A DNA stretch of 64,000 bases from positions 186,001 through 250,000 of the forward strand of contig JAVYIG010002208.1 of NCBI GenBank assembly GCA_035222895.1, in the 5' to 3' direction. Shown piece by piece: positions 10,901 through 21,885 of the stretch. The translations under genes and the position numbers were made by a program. The notes under the pieces were generated by a model that was given only the letters and a program-made list of their open reading frames with translations, made no database searches and was not told where the DNA came from. The DNA is from Strongylocentrotus droebachiensis (Eukaryota; Echinodermata; Echinoidea; Camarodonta; Strongylocentrotidae). Numbering within the stretch: the first letter of the stretch is position 1; every line of letters begins with the position of its first letter.

Positions 10901-13900
10901 TATGACTATCGAGGAGAGGATTTCAACGTGAGTTATGGTTCCTCTTGTATGGATAGTTTAGCTTTAGAAAGGGCGAAACGCACATTGAGATTGTTTTAAA
11001 GACTGAGAAAGGAGATATGGTAGGATATAAAGAAGACATTTTTAAGGACTTAACCCCCCCCCCTTCTGCACCCTCATCCCATAAGCGAATTTGGGAGGGC
11101 TAGCGGTATTGCCGAAATCACGTTCCATGAGAATTATTCTTTTCAGGTTAGATCAGGTTTTCAAAGCAGGTGTGCCCACATCTGGCCATTATGGCAACTC
11201 TTATAATTACAATCGGATTTTACATGTTATGGATTGATAAACATGATGGATGCCTCAGAAAAAAGAAAACAAAAAGTTTGAAGAAAACAAGCAAACAACA
11301 AAGTCCTCAGGTTTTCAAATGTTTTGATCATCCGGTATTACGATGATTTTACCATATTTTATTGCATATTGCTATATATTTATTAAGGGAAGAGATTGCA
11401 ATGGACATGGAACGCATTTAGCCTCGTTGGCTGCTGGGAAGAAATACGGCGTGGCTAAGAATGCCACTATCTACGGCGTGAGAATCACCAGGTGCAGAGG
11501 TAGCGCTAAGCTATCAGACACAGTCAAAGGTATGTTATCGTAAATGGCGTAGCCACTGGAAGCATGAGGGGGTGGCACGTGCCCCAGCCAAATAAGAAGA
11601 ATCCAATCTTATAAGAATAATATTCTGGTTTCGTCAGCGCTTTACAGGAATATTATTACCCCGTTCATCGGATTCAGACGATTCTGTATGCACATTCTCC
11701 ACTCCCTCGGGAGCATTCAAGTCAGGCGCCATTTTTAGAGACGCTCATAATGCTGAGCAAATTACAGTAAATTTCGCATCCTATCGGGTATACCCATTTT
11801 GCACCTTGGTGGGGGAAAGCAATGTAGACCAAATGCTTGCTAAAGGACATAAAACACAATGAATGATGATGAAATGAGGAAAACATAATAAAGGGGAGAG
11901 GCGGAACAGGATAAGATGATAAACGACCTCCCGCCTCTTTCCACTAATTGATGACCTTGTTCATTCACATCTAAGTTCACCGAGTTACACAGATGCCCCT
12001 CGTTTCCTTGATGCCATTGCCATTGCACCCCCCCCCCCCCCCCACCCCAACTGAGACTGGACCCACGTACCTATTTAAATCATTGGAGCAGAGGCATCAT
12101 TCGAATATTGTAAATGGGGAGGGGAGGTCGGACCAACTTTGCTAACGATTTCACCTTAAAATGTAAAACAAAACAAATTTCAAAACAAAAAAAGAAACCA
12201 CCGTATGGAGCAAGAACGATACTTTGCTGGACATGCAGTATCCTTTGCTTTGTGTAATGACTTGGAGGAAATTAACTGAAAACATTAATCCTATGTTTGT
12301 TCGTTGATGTATTTGTTTGTTTGTTTGTCTTTATAGCAATGCAGTGGTTGTCCGAAAACGTCAAATGGCCCGGGGTCGCCCTCATAGGGGTAGGCAGCAC
12401 CAAGGCTTCCCCCTCCCTGGACAACGCGATCCATAGGATCTACCTCCAAGGGTGCATGGTGGTATTACCAGCTGGTAACAACAACTCTCTCGCCTGTGAC
12501 TCCTCTCCCGGGCGGATGAGTATGGTTGGTATACAGATAGGGTTTTGTGGGGGGGGGGGGGGGGTACCCTAAACATTATTAACACCCTCAAGCAAAGGTT
12601 TTTGTTTGATGAAGTTTGTTTATATTTATTGATGCCATCTGCAGTTAGGAGCTCCAACTATACAGGGAGTTGAGTGTTGCAAAATATGTTTGACAATGTG
12701 TCCACTCTCATGTGTTATTTCGAGAGCAATCTTACAGTAATTGTTAAAAAATCACAATGATTTTCTAACTATTACCAACAAAATCGGTTACTTATTGTTA
12801 CCATGGTCAAAAATCTGGCAACGAGGGGAGGGGGGGGGGTGGAAACTGATGAAATGATGCGATGTCCCGTATTTGCTTTTTTTTTTAAAGTGGTGATACT
12901 TAAGCCTATCCTCAGCCATTCCCTTCCACCTGCCCTCTATAACACACAACTGAAAGTAAGTTTTGCTATTCGAGATGTAGAGATGTGGTCGGACAAGTTC
13001 TTAAGCATACGGAAAAACTCAACAAAATCAATAATTCCTTTTATTTGTTGTTTATCCTAATAGCCTATTACTGTGGGAGCTACGACCCGGGCTGATTACG
13101 CGTTGTACTACAGCAACCACGGTTCTTGTGTGGATATCTATGCCCCTGGTATGGACGTCGAGGCGGCGTACTACGATGGGTCCAGAACTGCTGTGGAATC
13201 CAAATCTGGAACCTCTGCGGCCAGTGCTTATGTGACAGGTAGGCGCGTATTTAGGGACAATGGGACAGCCTGTATGAGCAGGCTAGGAGCGCTTCTAAAA
13301 GAAAGTGGGGACTTGTGGAGCAGGTTTGGGGCTCTTCCATCATATTCTACATGTGCTGTTCAATATTATTTTTTTAAAGAAGCTTAAAGAAATTTGGGAG
13401 GGGGGATGAGTCCCACCGGAAAAACGACCTCTAGATCCGCTGCTGTGTTTATAGGGGATCTTTTTACATCATCATCACGATTATTTATATGCCTTAATTA
13501 AAGATATAGACCAGTTTTGGAAATGCCCCTCTCAAAAAATTAAATGGAAGCACTTATTACCAATCATATGAAAGAATACGCTTTGACTATACGTGATGAT
13601 ACAAATTTTGCCGGGAACCGTCTACTAATTGATATATTTGGTAAATTATCATATCGATCCGGCCTGGATAGATATCGCGAATGCACTTCAACATTGAACA
13701 TTTTGGCATATATTTCTGCTTTTGTCGCGAATGAAGGTTGAAGTATTGCCATTTAAACCTCTGAAGACAATATTTAAACAATATTGAATGGATATTTTAC
13801 ATCCAAAACCCTTGAACCGCAATTTTACAACTACCGGTCTATATTTTTAACATCAGGAACGGATCCAGTATTATGTGCCCCCTCACGAGGTGAACACAAG

Positions 13901-14509
13901 TCATGAAAGAGACAGAAGGAGAGAAGAAAGAGATTTGTTGATAATACAAGGGAAAAAAAGGGGTTATCATAAAACTTTGTTGACACCCTATCATATACAT
14001 TTGCCGACATAATATTTTTCATTGGAGTCGCCCCCCCCCCCCCCTCCCCCTCCCCCTCTCCGGTGACGCCACTGAGAAGCGCCTCAAGCGATAACAGGGA
14101 CTTTTAGATTCGCACGAAGACAATGTTGATTGCAACGGTCGATGTCCTTTTAATGCACTGCCTTGAATGGACGTCACACGTATCAGTCCACGCAATCTAA
14201 AAGTCCCTATATTAATTCTTCTTCCTTCGTACAGGTGCGGTAGCCATGCACATGGGTAACGGGATGCCCCCTTTCAAGATCAAGGACTACCTGTTACGTC
14301 ACGCCACTGAATACCAACTCCGTGATGTACATGTTGATGATGGCGATACTACCAACAAGCTCCTCTACGTGGGCAAAGTCAGCTCCAGAGATGCTGATTA
14401 CAAGAGACCGGTCGGCAAAAAGGCGAAGAAGGATGGTAAAAAGGATGGCAAGAAGGGGGAAAAAGAAGGGTCGTCGGGTTCAAAAGATAAAACCAAAACA
14501 GAGCTGTAA
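7944..14509 (+). CDS. proteinase K-like S8A subtilase, 8 exons, catalytic Asp replaced by Gly
   Basis: Exons joined by GT-AG sites in one frame: 7944-8066, 8943-9086, 9781-9979, 10812-10927, 11388-11529, 12337-12524, 13064-13238, 14235-14509 (1362 nt, 453 aa). Residues 1-19 form a signal peptide. An I9-type propeptide spans about 25-110, and the mature start motif WGLDRIDQRNIPLDG lies near 138-152. The fold is the S8A proteinase K type. His201 (NGHGTH), the oxyanion Asn289 (PAGNNN) and Ser355 (SGTSAAS) are present. The Asp site, normally V-[IV]-D-T-G, reads VVGTGV with Gly168 (codon GGT at 10847-10849), so ordinary catalysis should be lost. The exon 6 donor (GTTGGT) is weak but is the only one keeping frame. 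The tail (about 425-453) is Lys-rich and lies outside the protease fold. A secreted pseudoprotease, or a gene early in decay, is inferred. Confidence 0.85.
8634..8720 (+). pseudogene. decayed duplicate of protease exon 2 (copy A)
   Basis: Reads in frame as EFELEQNFLELISNNDSLYT. This aligns with the start of the true exon 2 (FEELEEKLSEFTSKNDTLEY at 8943 onward) and is preceded by a pyrimidine tract and cag as at the real acceptor. Similarity ends about halfway through the exon and no matching donor follows. It could be a cryptic alternative exon, but more likely is a tandem-duplication relic. Confidence 0.6.
8795..8866 (+). pseudogene. decayed duplicate of protease exon 2 (copy B)
   Basis: Reads VLEEKLVELFLNNATYIVSN, matching the same part of exon 2 and copy A. 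The downstream pyrimidine-rich sequence (ctctttttatc...) is also shared with copy A, so the duplicated unit of about 160 bp includes intron. It is truncated like copy A. Confidence 0.6.
10440..10740. repeat. degraded GGACAATTACC-type repeat in protease intron 3
   Basis: Scattered ggacaactt, ggacagtaacc, ggataatttt and, on the other strand, ggttattgcctg and gataattgtccctgg units resemble the inverted array at 6847-7318. It ends about 70 bp before exon 4. Confidence 0.45.
14096..14208. mobile_element. hairpin MITE (AGGGACTTTTAGATT ends), copy 1
   Basis: Ends agggacttttagattcg and its complement. The core shares the blocks tccttttaa.gcactgcctt and ggacgtcacacgta.cagtcca with 36469-36596, and tccttttaaggcactg with 57994-58070. 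It lies 26 bp before the last exon of the protease gene, so it sits in or beside the branch-point region. Confidence 0.75.
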
Positions 14510-15419
14510 TTTGGAATCTGAATTAAGAAATACTTGTTTAATTGCATGTTGAAATACAAACTATTGTCATTATTCTTTTTAACATATGTATGTCACGTCT
14601 GATACTCCTAGCACCTCAGTGATATGCTTTTTTTGCTACATAACTTAATATCGACATTTAACATTCTAAAAAATTTAAAACTCGCGGTTGCATTCACTTA
14701 TATTTTTCTTTCATTTCATTTATTTTCATTTTCAAATATAAAATAAAACAATGTAGCATGGTGTCATGTGCAGGGCATGGTTGATAATCATAAAGAATGT
14801 AACACACTTACAATAAATAAATGTACAACATGACTTAGATCATAAAGAATTAAATATTACGTACATATCTCCATAATGTACAAGAAATTACATAATTCGT
14901 AATTTGTTAAAAACCAAACACCTGAAGATATTCAAGTTTTGAAAGAGAATCGTATTACTTTGTTATCTATTGCCGTAAACAATATTTTGCGATGTTGACC
15001 CTGATGTGCAATTTCTAGTCATTTTGCTAATAAATATGTTTTTTCTTTTCCTATTGAAATTTATCTATTTTATAAAAAGATTTGATTGCCTTTACATATC
15101 TCACTTTTCGAGATCAATCACTAAAAATCTTCTAACTTCTGAAAACTTTCCCTCATTTTTTTTTCTTGTAGGCCTATTCCTTTTGGCGTAAATTATTTTA
15201 GATAATAGTAGGTTGTTTTGTTTTATCAATGTCTATTTTCTTCTGTTTTAGCAGGTTACTCTTATCGGTTTTTATAGATATACAAAGTATGTCTGGTTAC
15301 TATTAAATTTGTGCAATGTGTGTCAGATAAAAACAAAAGAAACAAAATAAGCATTATGTGCGATATTCATTGTGCACAAAATGGTCGTTGTCATCATCGT
15401 TGTTGTAAGTTTGGTTGTT
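14510..15419. other. 3' flank of the protease gene
   Basis: A/T-rich, with AATAAA-type hexamers near 14742 and 14812 as candidate polyadenylation signals for the protease transcript. No other gene is seen. Confidence 0.5.
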
Positions 15420-15716
15420 GTTGTTGTTAATGATGATGATCATCATCATGACGGTGATGATGTGGATGATAATGATGATGATTATGATGATGATGATGTC
15501 AGATGATGGTGACAGATGATGGTGATAAGAATGATGATGGTGATGACGATGAGGAGGATGATGAGGATAATGATGATAATGGTGGTGATGGATATGAATA
15601 TGATGATGATGATAATGAGGAGGAGGATGATAGTGATGGTGAAGACGATGAGGAGGATGATGAGGATAATAATGATGATAATCGTGGTAATGGTTATGAT
15701 GATGATGATGATGAGG

Positions 15717-15748
<32 letters not shown>

Positions 15749-15790
15749 GATGATGATGATGGTGATTATGTTGATGGTGATGTTAAGTGC
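15420..15790. repeat. (GAT)n microsatellite, ~370 bp, degenerate
   Basis: GAT/GAC/GAG triplet array. The Asp/Glu-rich and Met-rich open frames through it are by-products of the triplet period. Confidence 0.9.
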
Positions 15791-15959
15791 AAGAAGGGAT
15801 GATCAAATGACATGTAAATATCAATAGACGAGGAGATAATAAAATATTCATTTTACAGGCCAATTATCATGAGGAATGGAGGGAAAACAAATCGGCAAAT
15901 ATAAAAGTTACAGGGAATAAGGGAATCTTAAGAGGAACTAGATGTAGATGAAGAGAAAA

Positions 15960-16188
15960 TAACTACAAGAAAACAAGGGAGTGGAGGGAGAGAGGAGAGG
16001 GGTGATAAAGGAAGAGAGGGGTGAGAGAGAGAGAGGGGGAGAGACACATAAGGAGAGGGGAGAGGAGATTAGAGAAGATAAAATAGTGACAAAGAGAGGG
16101 GTGAGGGCTGAGAGGGGGTTGGGGAGAAAGAGAGGGGGAAATGAGAGAGAGGGTCGGAGAGAGGGAGAGAGGGAGAGATAGAGAGAGA

Positions 16189-16222
<34 letters not shown>
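15960..16222. repeat. (GA)n-rich tract ending in (TA)n
   Basis: Purine-rich GA/GGGA tract followed by a pure TA run of about 30 bp (16191-16222). A poly-C then poly-A run follows at about 16397-16431. No gene is seen between here and 16447. Confidence 0.85.
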
Positions 16223-16224
<2 letters not shown>

Positions 16225-16447
16225 CGAGTGACAGGCAGAGAAACAGACAGAATGTAGATAGACTGGGACATTTCAAAATGGCAAAATGTATGTATAAAAG
16301 AAATTCATAAATGAATGAGAAAGAAAGAGGAGTCAAGATTTCAGCAATTGTCCAGAAATATCTATGAAAAAAATACTATGACAAGTAAAGTAACACCCTC
16401 CCCCCCCCCCCCCCCCCCAAAAAAAAAAAAATGGAAACTCAAGTTTG

Positions 16448-16587
16448 ATCAATTATATCTCTCCTGTCATTAGATATGTATCACTTTGATTAGTAACATT
16501 ATAAAGTATGATTATCCTTCTTTATATATATGGATAGACTATGCAAAAAAGAACGGTGTAGTTAACAACTATGTTTTTATCATGTAC
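16448..16587. repeat. 140 bp direct repeat flanking the retroelement composite (left copy)
   Basis: Essentially identical to 29185-29324 and in the same orientation. The left copy runs directly into an LTR start (TGTTGTGACAG). The right copy runs into unrelated sequence (tatgtacataataag). It is not an LTR and not a short target duplication. Confidence 0.9.
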
Positions 16588-17451
16588 TGTTGTGACAGTT
16601 GCACTTAATTAAGTTATCACCCAAGTCATTTGTTTTTGTGTTATTGATGCATGACATGAACACACATATATTTGTAATAGCACTTCCTCAGGCAAGGAGC
16701 CTAGTATAGCGCCACCTATTGATAGCCACTTGATATCAAACACTCAGAAGGCTACAAGAACATGGTTGTGTTGAGGTCTAAGGATCCCCTTTTTGCCAGC
16801 GCATCATGGGGATTTCAGTCATAGTTTTGTCATTATGTCAGGCAAAGAGGTTAGTTTTGTTGTATATTGAATCTATTTCTATGAATTGTTGAAACATAAA
16901 GTGTAAATTAGTGTGTGTATTTTGTACTTCATACTGAGAGATGTTGATGTTAGCATGTAGTGTAAGACATGCAAGCCCATGCTGGTTTAATATGTACATT
17001 TGATTTGATATGAAGAACGATGATGATAGTGAAGATATTGTTAAATACTTTGAAGATTATTATGAGAGTGCTGAAGCACTAAGTAGAGATTCAGAATTTA
17101 TAATTGTTTAGTTCATTGTTTATTCAAGTCTAGTTGAGACACTTGTAGTGTGATTTGTATTTATGTAAAGCCATTTAATACATATGGAATAGAATCAGTG
17201 TCTGGGGTTATTTTAATGAGTTATAAAGATCGTGACACAATGTACATTATTTAATGAGTTTCTCAAAAAGACTGTTTATTGCTATATTGATGATGCTATG
17301 ATGTACTTATATTTATTATTCTTTATCTGTGATTTATCAACAGTTTTCACGGAATTTACTGGAACGAAAATGAAACTCCAATTAAAGCTACAATTCCCGT
17401 AGAAGCCTTTGTTTAGACTATTTATTTGAGATCGACCTCGCTGCAGCCACA
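16588..17451 (+). mobile_element. 5' LTR of BEL/Pao-like element (about 864 bp)
   Basis: Starts TGTTGTGACAG and ends near gcagccACA (TG...CA form). The start recurs at 24308 after a 3' UTR, as expected for a 3' LTR. The last ~100 bp (ggaatttactgg to gcagccaca) recur at 25713-25797 and, inverted, at 19708-19810 and 25049-25138. The end is placed by the TG/CA rule and by repeat boundaries. I did not identify a primer binding site with confidence. Confidence 0.7.
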
Positions 17452-17541
17452 GTGAAAACTCTTCTGTGTGATGACATCAGTTCGAGCAGAGTGGTTCATG
17501 CCAACAAGTGAGTCTTCCATCACCAGCTAGAGACCATCATC

Positions 17542-19743
17542 ATGTCTGAAGGAGAAGAAGGGAGCAAAAGGGATAGAAGACCCACAGAGAAGGGTATCAA
17601 GCACCAAGCGGATGTCGCAGTGAAGTCATGGAAAGTCGCCATTCGTCTCTGGAGTAGAATAGCAAATAAGCATCGTGAGCTTATTGTACAAGACGACATC
17701 CAAGCTGAGGTGATTAAAAAATCCCGCAACAAAGTACAGGAAGCTATGGACAAAGCCATAGTTACTCAAGAAGTGCTCGATGACCTAGCTCCTTCAGCAA
17801 GTCTCGAAGATGATGGTGAAGACAGGCTTGATGAGATGGAAGAGGAGCATTCATCCTTGATGAGAGAGACCATGCGAATCATTATCCAGTTAAAAGGCGG
17901 AACTCACGCTTCAAAGTCTGTTTCCCGCTCACCAAAACCAAGAGTTCGAGACTGGGTCAACGAACAAGCACCCGTCTCTCCCATGGAGCCTGCAGTTCAG
18001 AAAGATGATGAAGTTATTCATCAACCAGCAGAAAAGTCCAGCAACGAAGATGTTCTTGCCAACAGTTTAAAGGAGCTGCTCTGCTTGAATAGACTACCTC
18101 TTCCGGAGCCCGGACATTTCTCAGGCAATCCGCTTGAGTATACATCATGGAAGAGAAGCTACGACGCCTTAATCGAGCATCGAGGAATTCCCATTGAAGA
18201 AAGGTTCTACTTTCTTTTAAAGTATCTCAGTGGTGAGCCGAGATCCCTGGTTCAAGGTTATTCCATGATCGGAGATGCTGCAGGATACAACGAGGCAAAG
18301 AAGGTATTGGAGCAGAGATATGGAGATCCATTTGTGGTATCCAATGCCTATCGTGATAAGCTAGACTCCTGGCCAAGAGTGGGTTCCAGAGATGCATTTG
18401 GTCTTAGGAGACTTGGAGACTTTTTGAAGCAGTGTGACACAGCTTCGAAGTATGTTCATCATTTAAGCCATCTTGATGATGAACGAGAAAACCGGAAGCT
18501 ACTGATGAAACTCCCAGATTGGTTGGTCGTGAAATGGAGCAGGAAGGTCGTGCATTGGAGGCGAGAGTGGGGGACATTCCCACCCTTTTCTGTTTTCACC
18601 GACTTCATTGAAGAAGAAGCTATAGTAGCTTGTGACCCTGTAACATCTCTTCAATCTCTGCAGACCTCGAATGAAAGGAAGAAAGCAGCTACTTCCAGCT
18701 TTATGCAGACAGAAACTCATCATCAGAATCAAAGAGATGGCTCTGCTGAGAGAGAGACTCTTTCATGCACCTTCTGCAAGGGTCGACATCACCTTACTGA
18801 ATGTTCTTCCTTCAATTCAGAGACGATGCAGAAGAAAAGAAAGGTTGTTATGGATAATGGACTCTGTTTCGGCTGCCTTCAGAAGGGACATATTTCAAGG
18901 AGATGTACGAAGAGAAATACATGCTCTTCATGCAGAGGGAAGCATCCCACTGTTCTACATGATGATGAGTGGAAAGAAAGACGACAGGATGCTACCAACA
19001 GAGATAGAGATAACATTGAAACCTTGGAGTCAACATCCTATGCATCAAATTCTGATTCCAGTCATACTACAAAGTCAACAATGATCGTTCCTGTGTGGCT
19101 GTCTCACGAGTCCTGCGACAAGGATAAATTAGTGTATGCCTTGTTGGACACACAATCTGACACATCCTTTATTCTCACGAAAACTAAGGAGACAATGGGA
19201 ATTAAAGGAACAGAGGTAAACCTGCTACTCTCTACCATGACCAAAGCGAATGAGAGAATTGCAAGTGAAAAGGTGACTGGTCTTCGGGTGAAAGCATTCA
19301 ACGACCCCAAGAAGATCATCAGCCTCCCTCCTACCTTCACGAGAGACATCATGCCAGCAGATCGACATCACATACCTACTCCTGACATGGCAAGATCCTT
19401 TCGACATCTGACCAGGATTGCTGACATGATAGCTCCTCTTCAGGATGTTGAAATAGGACTCCTGATCGGATACGACTGTGCCAAGGCTCTCGCTCCACGT
19501 GCTGTTATCCACTCTCCCGATGATAGAGGTCCATACGCAATCCAGACGGATCTGGGATGGAGCATTGTGGGCACAGTAAAGGCAGGGTATGGAGGTAGTC
19601 ACAACGATCCTTTGGGTGTGAGCCATCACACAACTGTACGATTTGTGCCTGAAGAGGTACAGCTAAATGGACATCGATCAGAAGTGAACTTCACTCATTC
19701 AGCGACCACTGTGGCTGCAGCGAGGTCGATCTCAAATAAATAG
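17542..19743 (+). CDS. BEL/Pao-like Gag-protease, copy 1, 3'-truncated
   Basis: An open frame of 733 aa starting MSEGEEG, 90 bp after the LTR. Order: Lys/Arg-rich coiled-coil-prone N-terminus, a DUF1759-like Gag core around GHFSGNPLEYTSWKRSYDAL (about residue 192) and the LKQCDTAS region, then three zinc-knuckle-like motifs (CTFCKGRHHLTEC, CFGCLQKGHISRRC, CSSCRGKHPTVLH). A DUF1758-like retropepsin domain follows, with ALLDTQSDTSFI where D-[ST]-G is usual. It ends abnormally: at 19708 the reading frame enters an inverted LTR end and stops after about 12 foreign residues. Particle-forming structural polyprotein is inferred from the family. There is no polymerase or integrase. Confidence 0.85.
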   Translation: MSEGEEGSKRDRRPTEKGIKHQADVAVKSWKVAIRLWSRIANKHRELIVQDDIQAEVIKKSRNKVQEAMDKAIVTQEVLDDLAPSASLEDDGEDRLDEMEEEHSSLMRETMRIIIQLKGGTHASKSVSRSPKPRVRDWVNEQAPVSPMEPAVQKDDEVIHQPAEKSSNEDVLANSLKELLCLNRLPLPEPGHFSGNPLEYTSWKRSYDALIEHRGIPIEERFYFLLKYLSGEPRSLVQGYSMIGDAAGYNEAKKVLEQRYGDPFVVSNAYRDKLDSWPRVGSRDAFGLRRLGDFLKQCDTASKYVHHLSHLDDERENRKLLMKLPDWLVVKWSRKVVHWRREWGTFPPFSVFTDFIEEEAIVACDPVTSLQSLQTSNERKKAATSSFMQTETHHQNQRDGSAERETLSCTFCKGRHHLTECSSFNSETMQKKRKVVMDNGLCFGCLQKGHISRRCTKRNTCSSCRGKHPTVLHDDEWKERRQDATNRDRDNIETLESTSYASNSDSSHTTKSTMIVPVWLSHESCDKDKLVYALLDTQSDTSFILTKTKETMGIKGTEVNLLLSTMTKANERIASEKVTGLRVKAFNDPKKIISLPPTFTRDIMPADRHHIPTPDMARSFRHLTRIADMIAPLQDVEIGLLIGYDCAKALAPRAVIHSPDDRGPYAIQTDLGWSIVGTVKAGYGGSHNDPLGVSHHTTVRFVPEEVQLNGHRSEVNFTHSATTVAAARSISNK

Positions 19744-19810
19744 TCTAAACAAAGGCTTCTACGGGAATTGTAGCTTTAATTGGAGTTTCATTTTCGTTCC
19801 AGTAAATTCC
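19708..19810 (-). repeat. inverted LTR 3' end at element junction 1
   Basis: Reverse complement of the last ~100 bp of the LTR at 16588-17451. It joins the truncated copy 1 (end-to-end, opposite orientation) to the inverted Gag fragment. The join to Gag at about 19807-19811 shares a short cggaa overlap. Confidence 0.85.
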
Positions 19811-20762
19811 GGTTTTCTCGTTCATCATCAAGATGGCTTAAATGATGAACATACTTTGAAGCTGTGTCACACTGCTTCAAAAAGTCTCCAAGTCTCCTAA
19901 GACCAAATGCATCTCTGGAACCCACTCTTGGCCAGGAGTCTAGCTTATCACGATAGGCATTGGATACCACAAATGGATCTCCATATCTCTGCTCCAATAC
20001 CTTCTTTGCCTCGTTGTATCCTGCAGCATCTCCGATCATGGAATAACCTTGAACCAGGGATCTCGGCTCACCACTGAGATACTTTAAAAGAAAGTAGAAC
20101 CTTTCTTCAATGGGAATTCCTCGATGCTCGATTAAGGCGTCGTAGCTTCTCTTCCATGATGTATACTCAAGCGGATTGCCTGAGAAATGTCCGGGCTCCG
20201 GAAGAGGTAGTCTATTCAAGCAGAGCAGCTCCTTTATACTGTTGGCAAGAACATCTTCGTTGCTGGACTTTTCTGCTGGTTGATGAATAACTTCATCATC
20301 TTTCTTGGTTGCAGGCTCCATGGGAGAGACGGGTGCTTGTTCGTTGACCCAGTCTCGAACTCTTGGTTTTGGTGAGCGGGAAACAGACTTTGAAGCGTGA
20401 GTTCCGCCTTTTAACTGGATAATGATTCGCATGGTCTCTCTCATCAGGGATGAATGCTCCTCTTCCATCTCATCAAGCCTGTCTTCACCATCATCTTCGA
20501 GACTTGCTGAAGGAGCTAAGTCAGCGAGCACTTCTTGAGTAACTATGGCTTTGTCCATAGCTTCCTGTACTTTGTTGCGGGATTCTTTAATCACCTCAGC
20601 TTGGATGTCGTCTTCTACAATAAGCTCACGATGCTTATTTGCTATTCTACTCCAGAGACGAATGGCGACTTTCCATGACTTCACTGCGACATCCGCTTGG
20701 TGCTTGATACCCTTCTCTGTGGGCCTTCTATCCCTTTTGCTCGCTTCTTCTCCTTCAGACAT
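19788..20762 (-). pseudogene. BEL/Pao-like Gag N-terminal fragment, inverted
   Basis: A 324 aa open frame on the minus strand, starting MSEGEEASKRD, collinear with residues 1-315 of copies 1-3. It then reads into LTR-end sequence and stops (RNLLERK). It lacks zinc knuckles and protease. Residues such as SASLEDDGEDR group it with copies 1 and 3 rather than its palindromic neighbour copy 2. It is the left arm of a large palindrome. Confidence 0.85.
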
Positions 20763-21885
20763 GATGACGGTCTCTAGCTAGTGATGGAAGATTCACTTCT
20801 TGGAATGAACCACTCTGCTCGATCTGATGTCATCACACAGTGAAAACTCTTCTGTGTGATGACATCAGATCGAGCAGAGTGGTTCATTCCAAGAAGTGAA
20901 TCTTCCATCACTAGCTAGAGACCGTCATCATGTCTGAAGGAGGAGAAGTGAGCAAAGGGGATAGAAGACCCACTGAGAAGGGTATAAAGCACCTAGCGGA
21001 TGTCGCTGTGAAGTCATGGAAAGTCGCCATTCGACTTTGGAGTAGAATGGCTAATAAGCATCGTCAGCTTATTGTAGAAGACGACATTCAAGCTGAGGTG
21101 ATCAAGGAATCCCGCAACAACGTACAGGAAGCTATGGACAAAGCCATTGTTGTACAACAAGAGCTCACTGATTTAGATCCTTCAGCAAATCTCGATGATG
21201 ATGGTGAAGACAGGCTTGATGAGATGGAAGAGGAGCATTCATCCTTGATGAGAGAGACCATGCGAGTCATTCTACAGTTAAGAGGCGGAACTCACTCTTC
21301 AAAGTCTGGTTCTCGCTCGCCAAAACCAAGAGTTCGAGACTGGGTCAACGAACAAGCACCCGTCTCTCCCATGGAGCCTGCAGTTCAGAAAGATGATGAA
21401 GTTATTCATCAACCAGCAGAAAAGTCCAGCAACGAAGATGTTCTCGCCAACAGTTTAAAGGAGCTGCTCTGCTTGAACAGACTACCTCTTCCGGAGCCCG
21501 GACATTTCTCAGGCAATCCGCTTGAGTATACATCATGGAAGAGAAGCTACGACGCCTTAATCGAGCATCGAGGAATTCCCATTGAAGAAAGGTTCTACTT
21601 TCTTTTAAAGTATCTCAGTGGTGAGCCGAGATCCCTGGTTCAAGGTTATTCCATGATCGGAGATGCTGCAGGATACAACGAGGCAAAGAAGGTATTGGAG
21701 CAGAGATACGGAGATCCATTTGTGGTATCCAATGCCTATCGAGATAAGCTAGACTCCTGGCCAAGAGTGGGTTCGAGAGATGCATCTGGTCTAAGGAGAC
21801 TTGGAGACTTTTTGAAGCAGTGTGACACAGCTTCAAAGTATGTTCATCACTTAAGCCATCTTGATGATGAACGAGAAAACCGGAA
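19807..21885. repeat. large imperfect palindrome: two 1,033 bp arms, 13 nt spacer
   Basis: Left arm 19807-20839 (inverted Gag fragment plus leader) and right arm 20853-21885 (leader plus Gag start of copy 2) are reverse complements of equal length. The spacer is gtgaaaactcttc. The arms differ at scattered positions (for example EEASKRD versus GEVSKGD near the N-terminus), so they are not an exact fold-back copy. A transcript across it would form a long duplex. Confidence 0.9.

Noticed and set aside
15503..15827. Asp/Glu-rich and Met-rich open frames
   Set aside because: By-products of the (GAT)n microsatellite; no non-repetitive coding or splice signals.
19104..19629. Minus-strand ORFs opposite the retroelement protease (repeated at 22489-23014 and 27565-27852)
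   Set aside because: Shadows of the real frame; they recur only because the element recurs.
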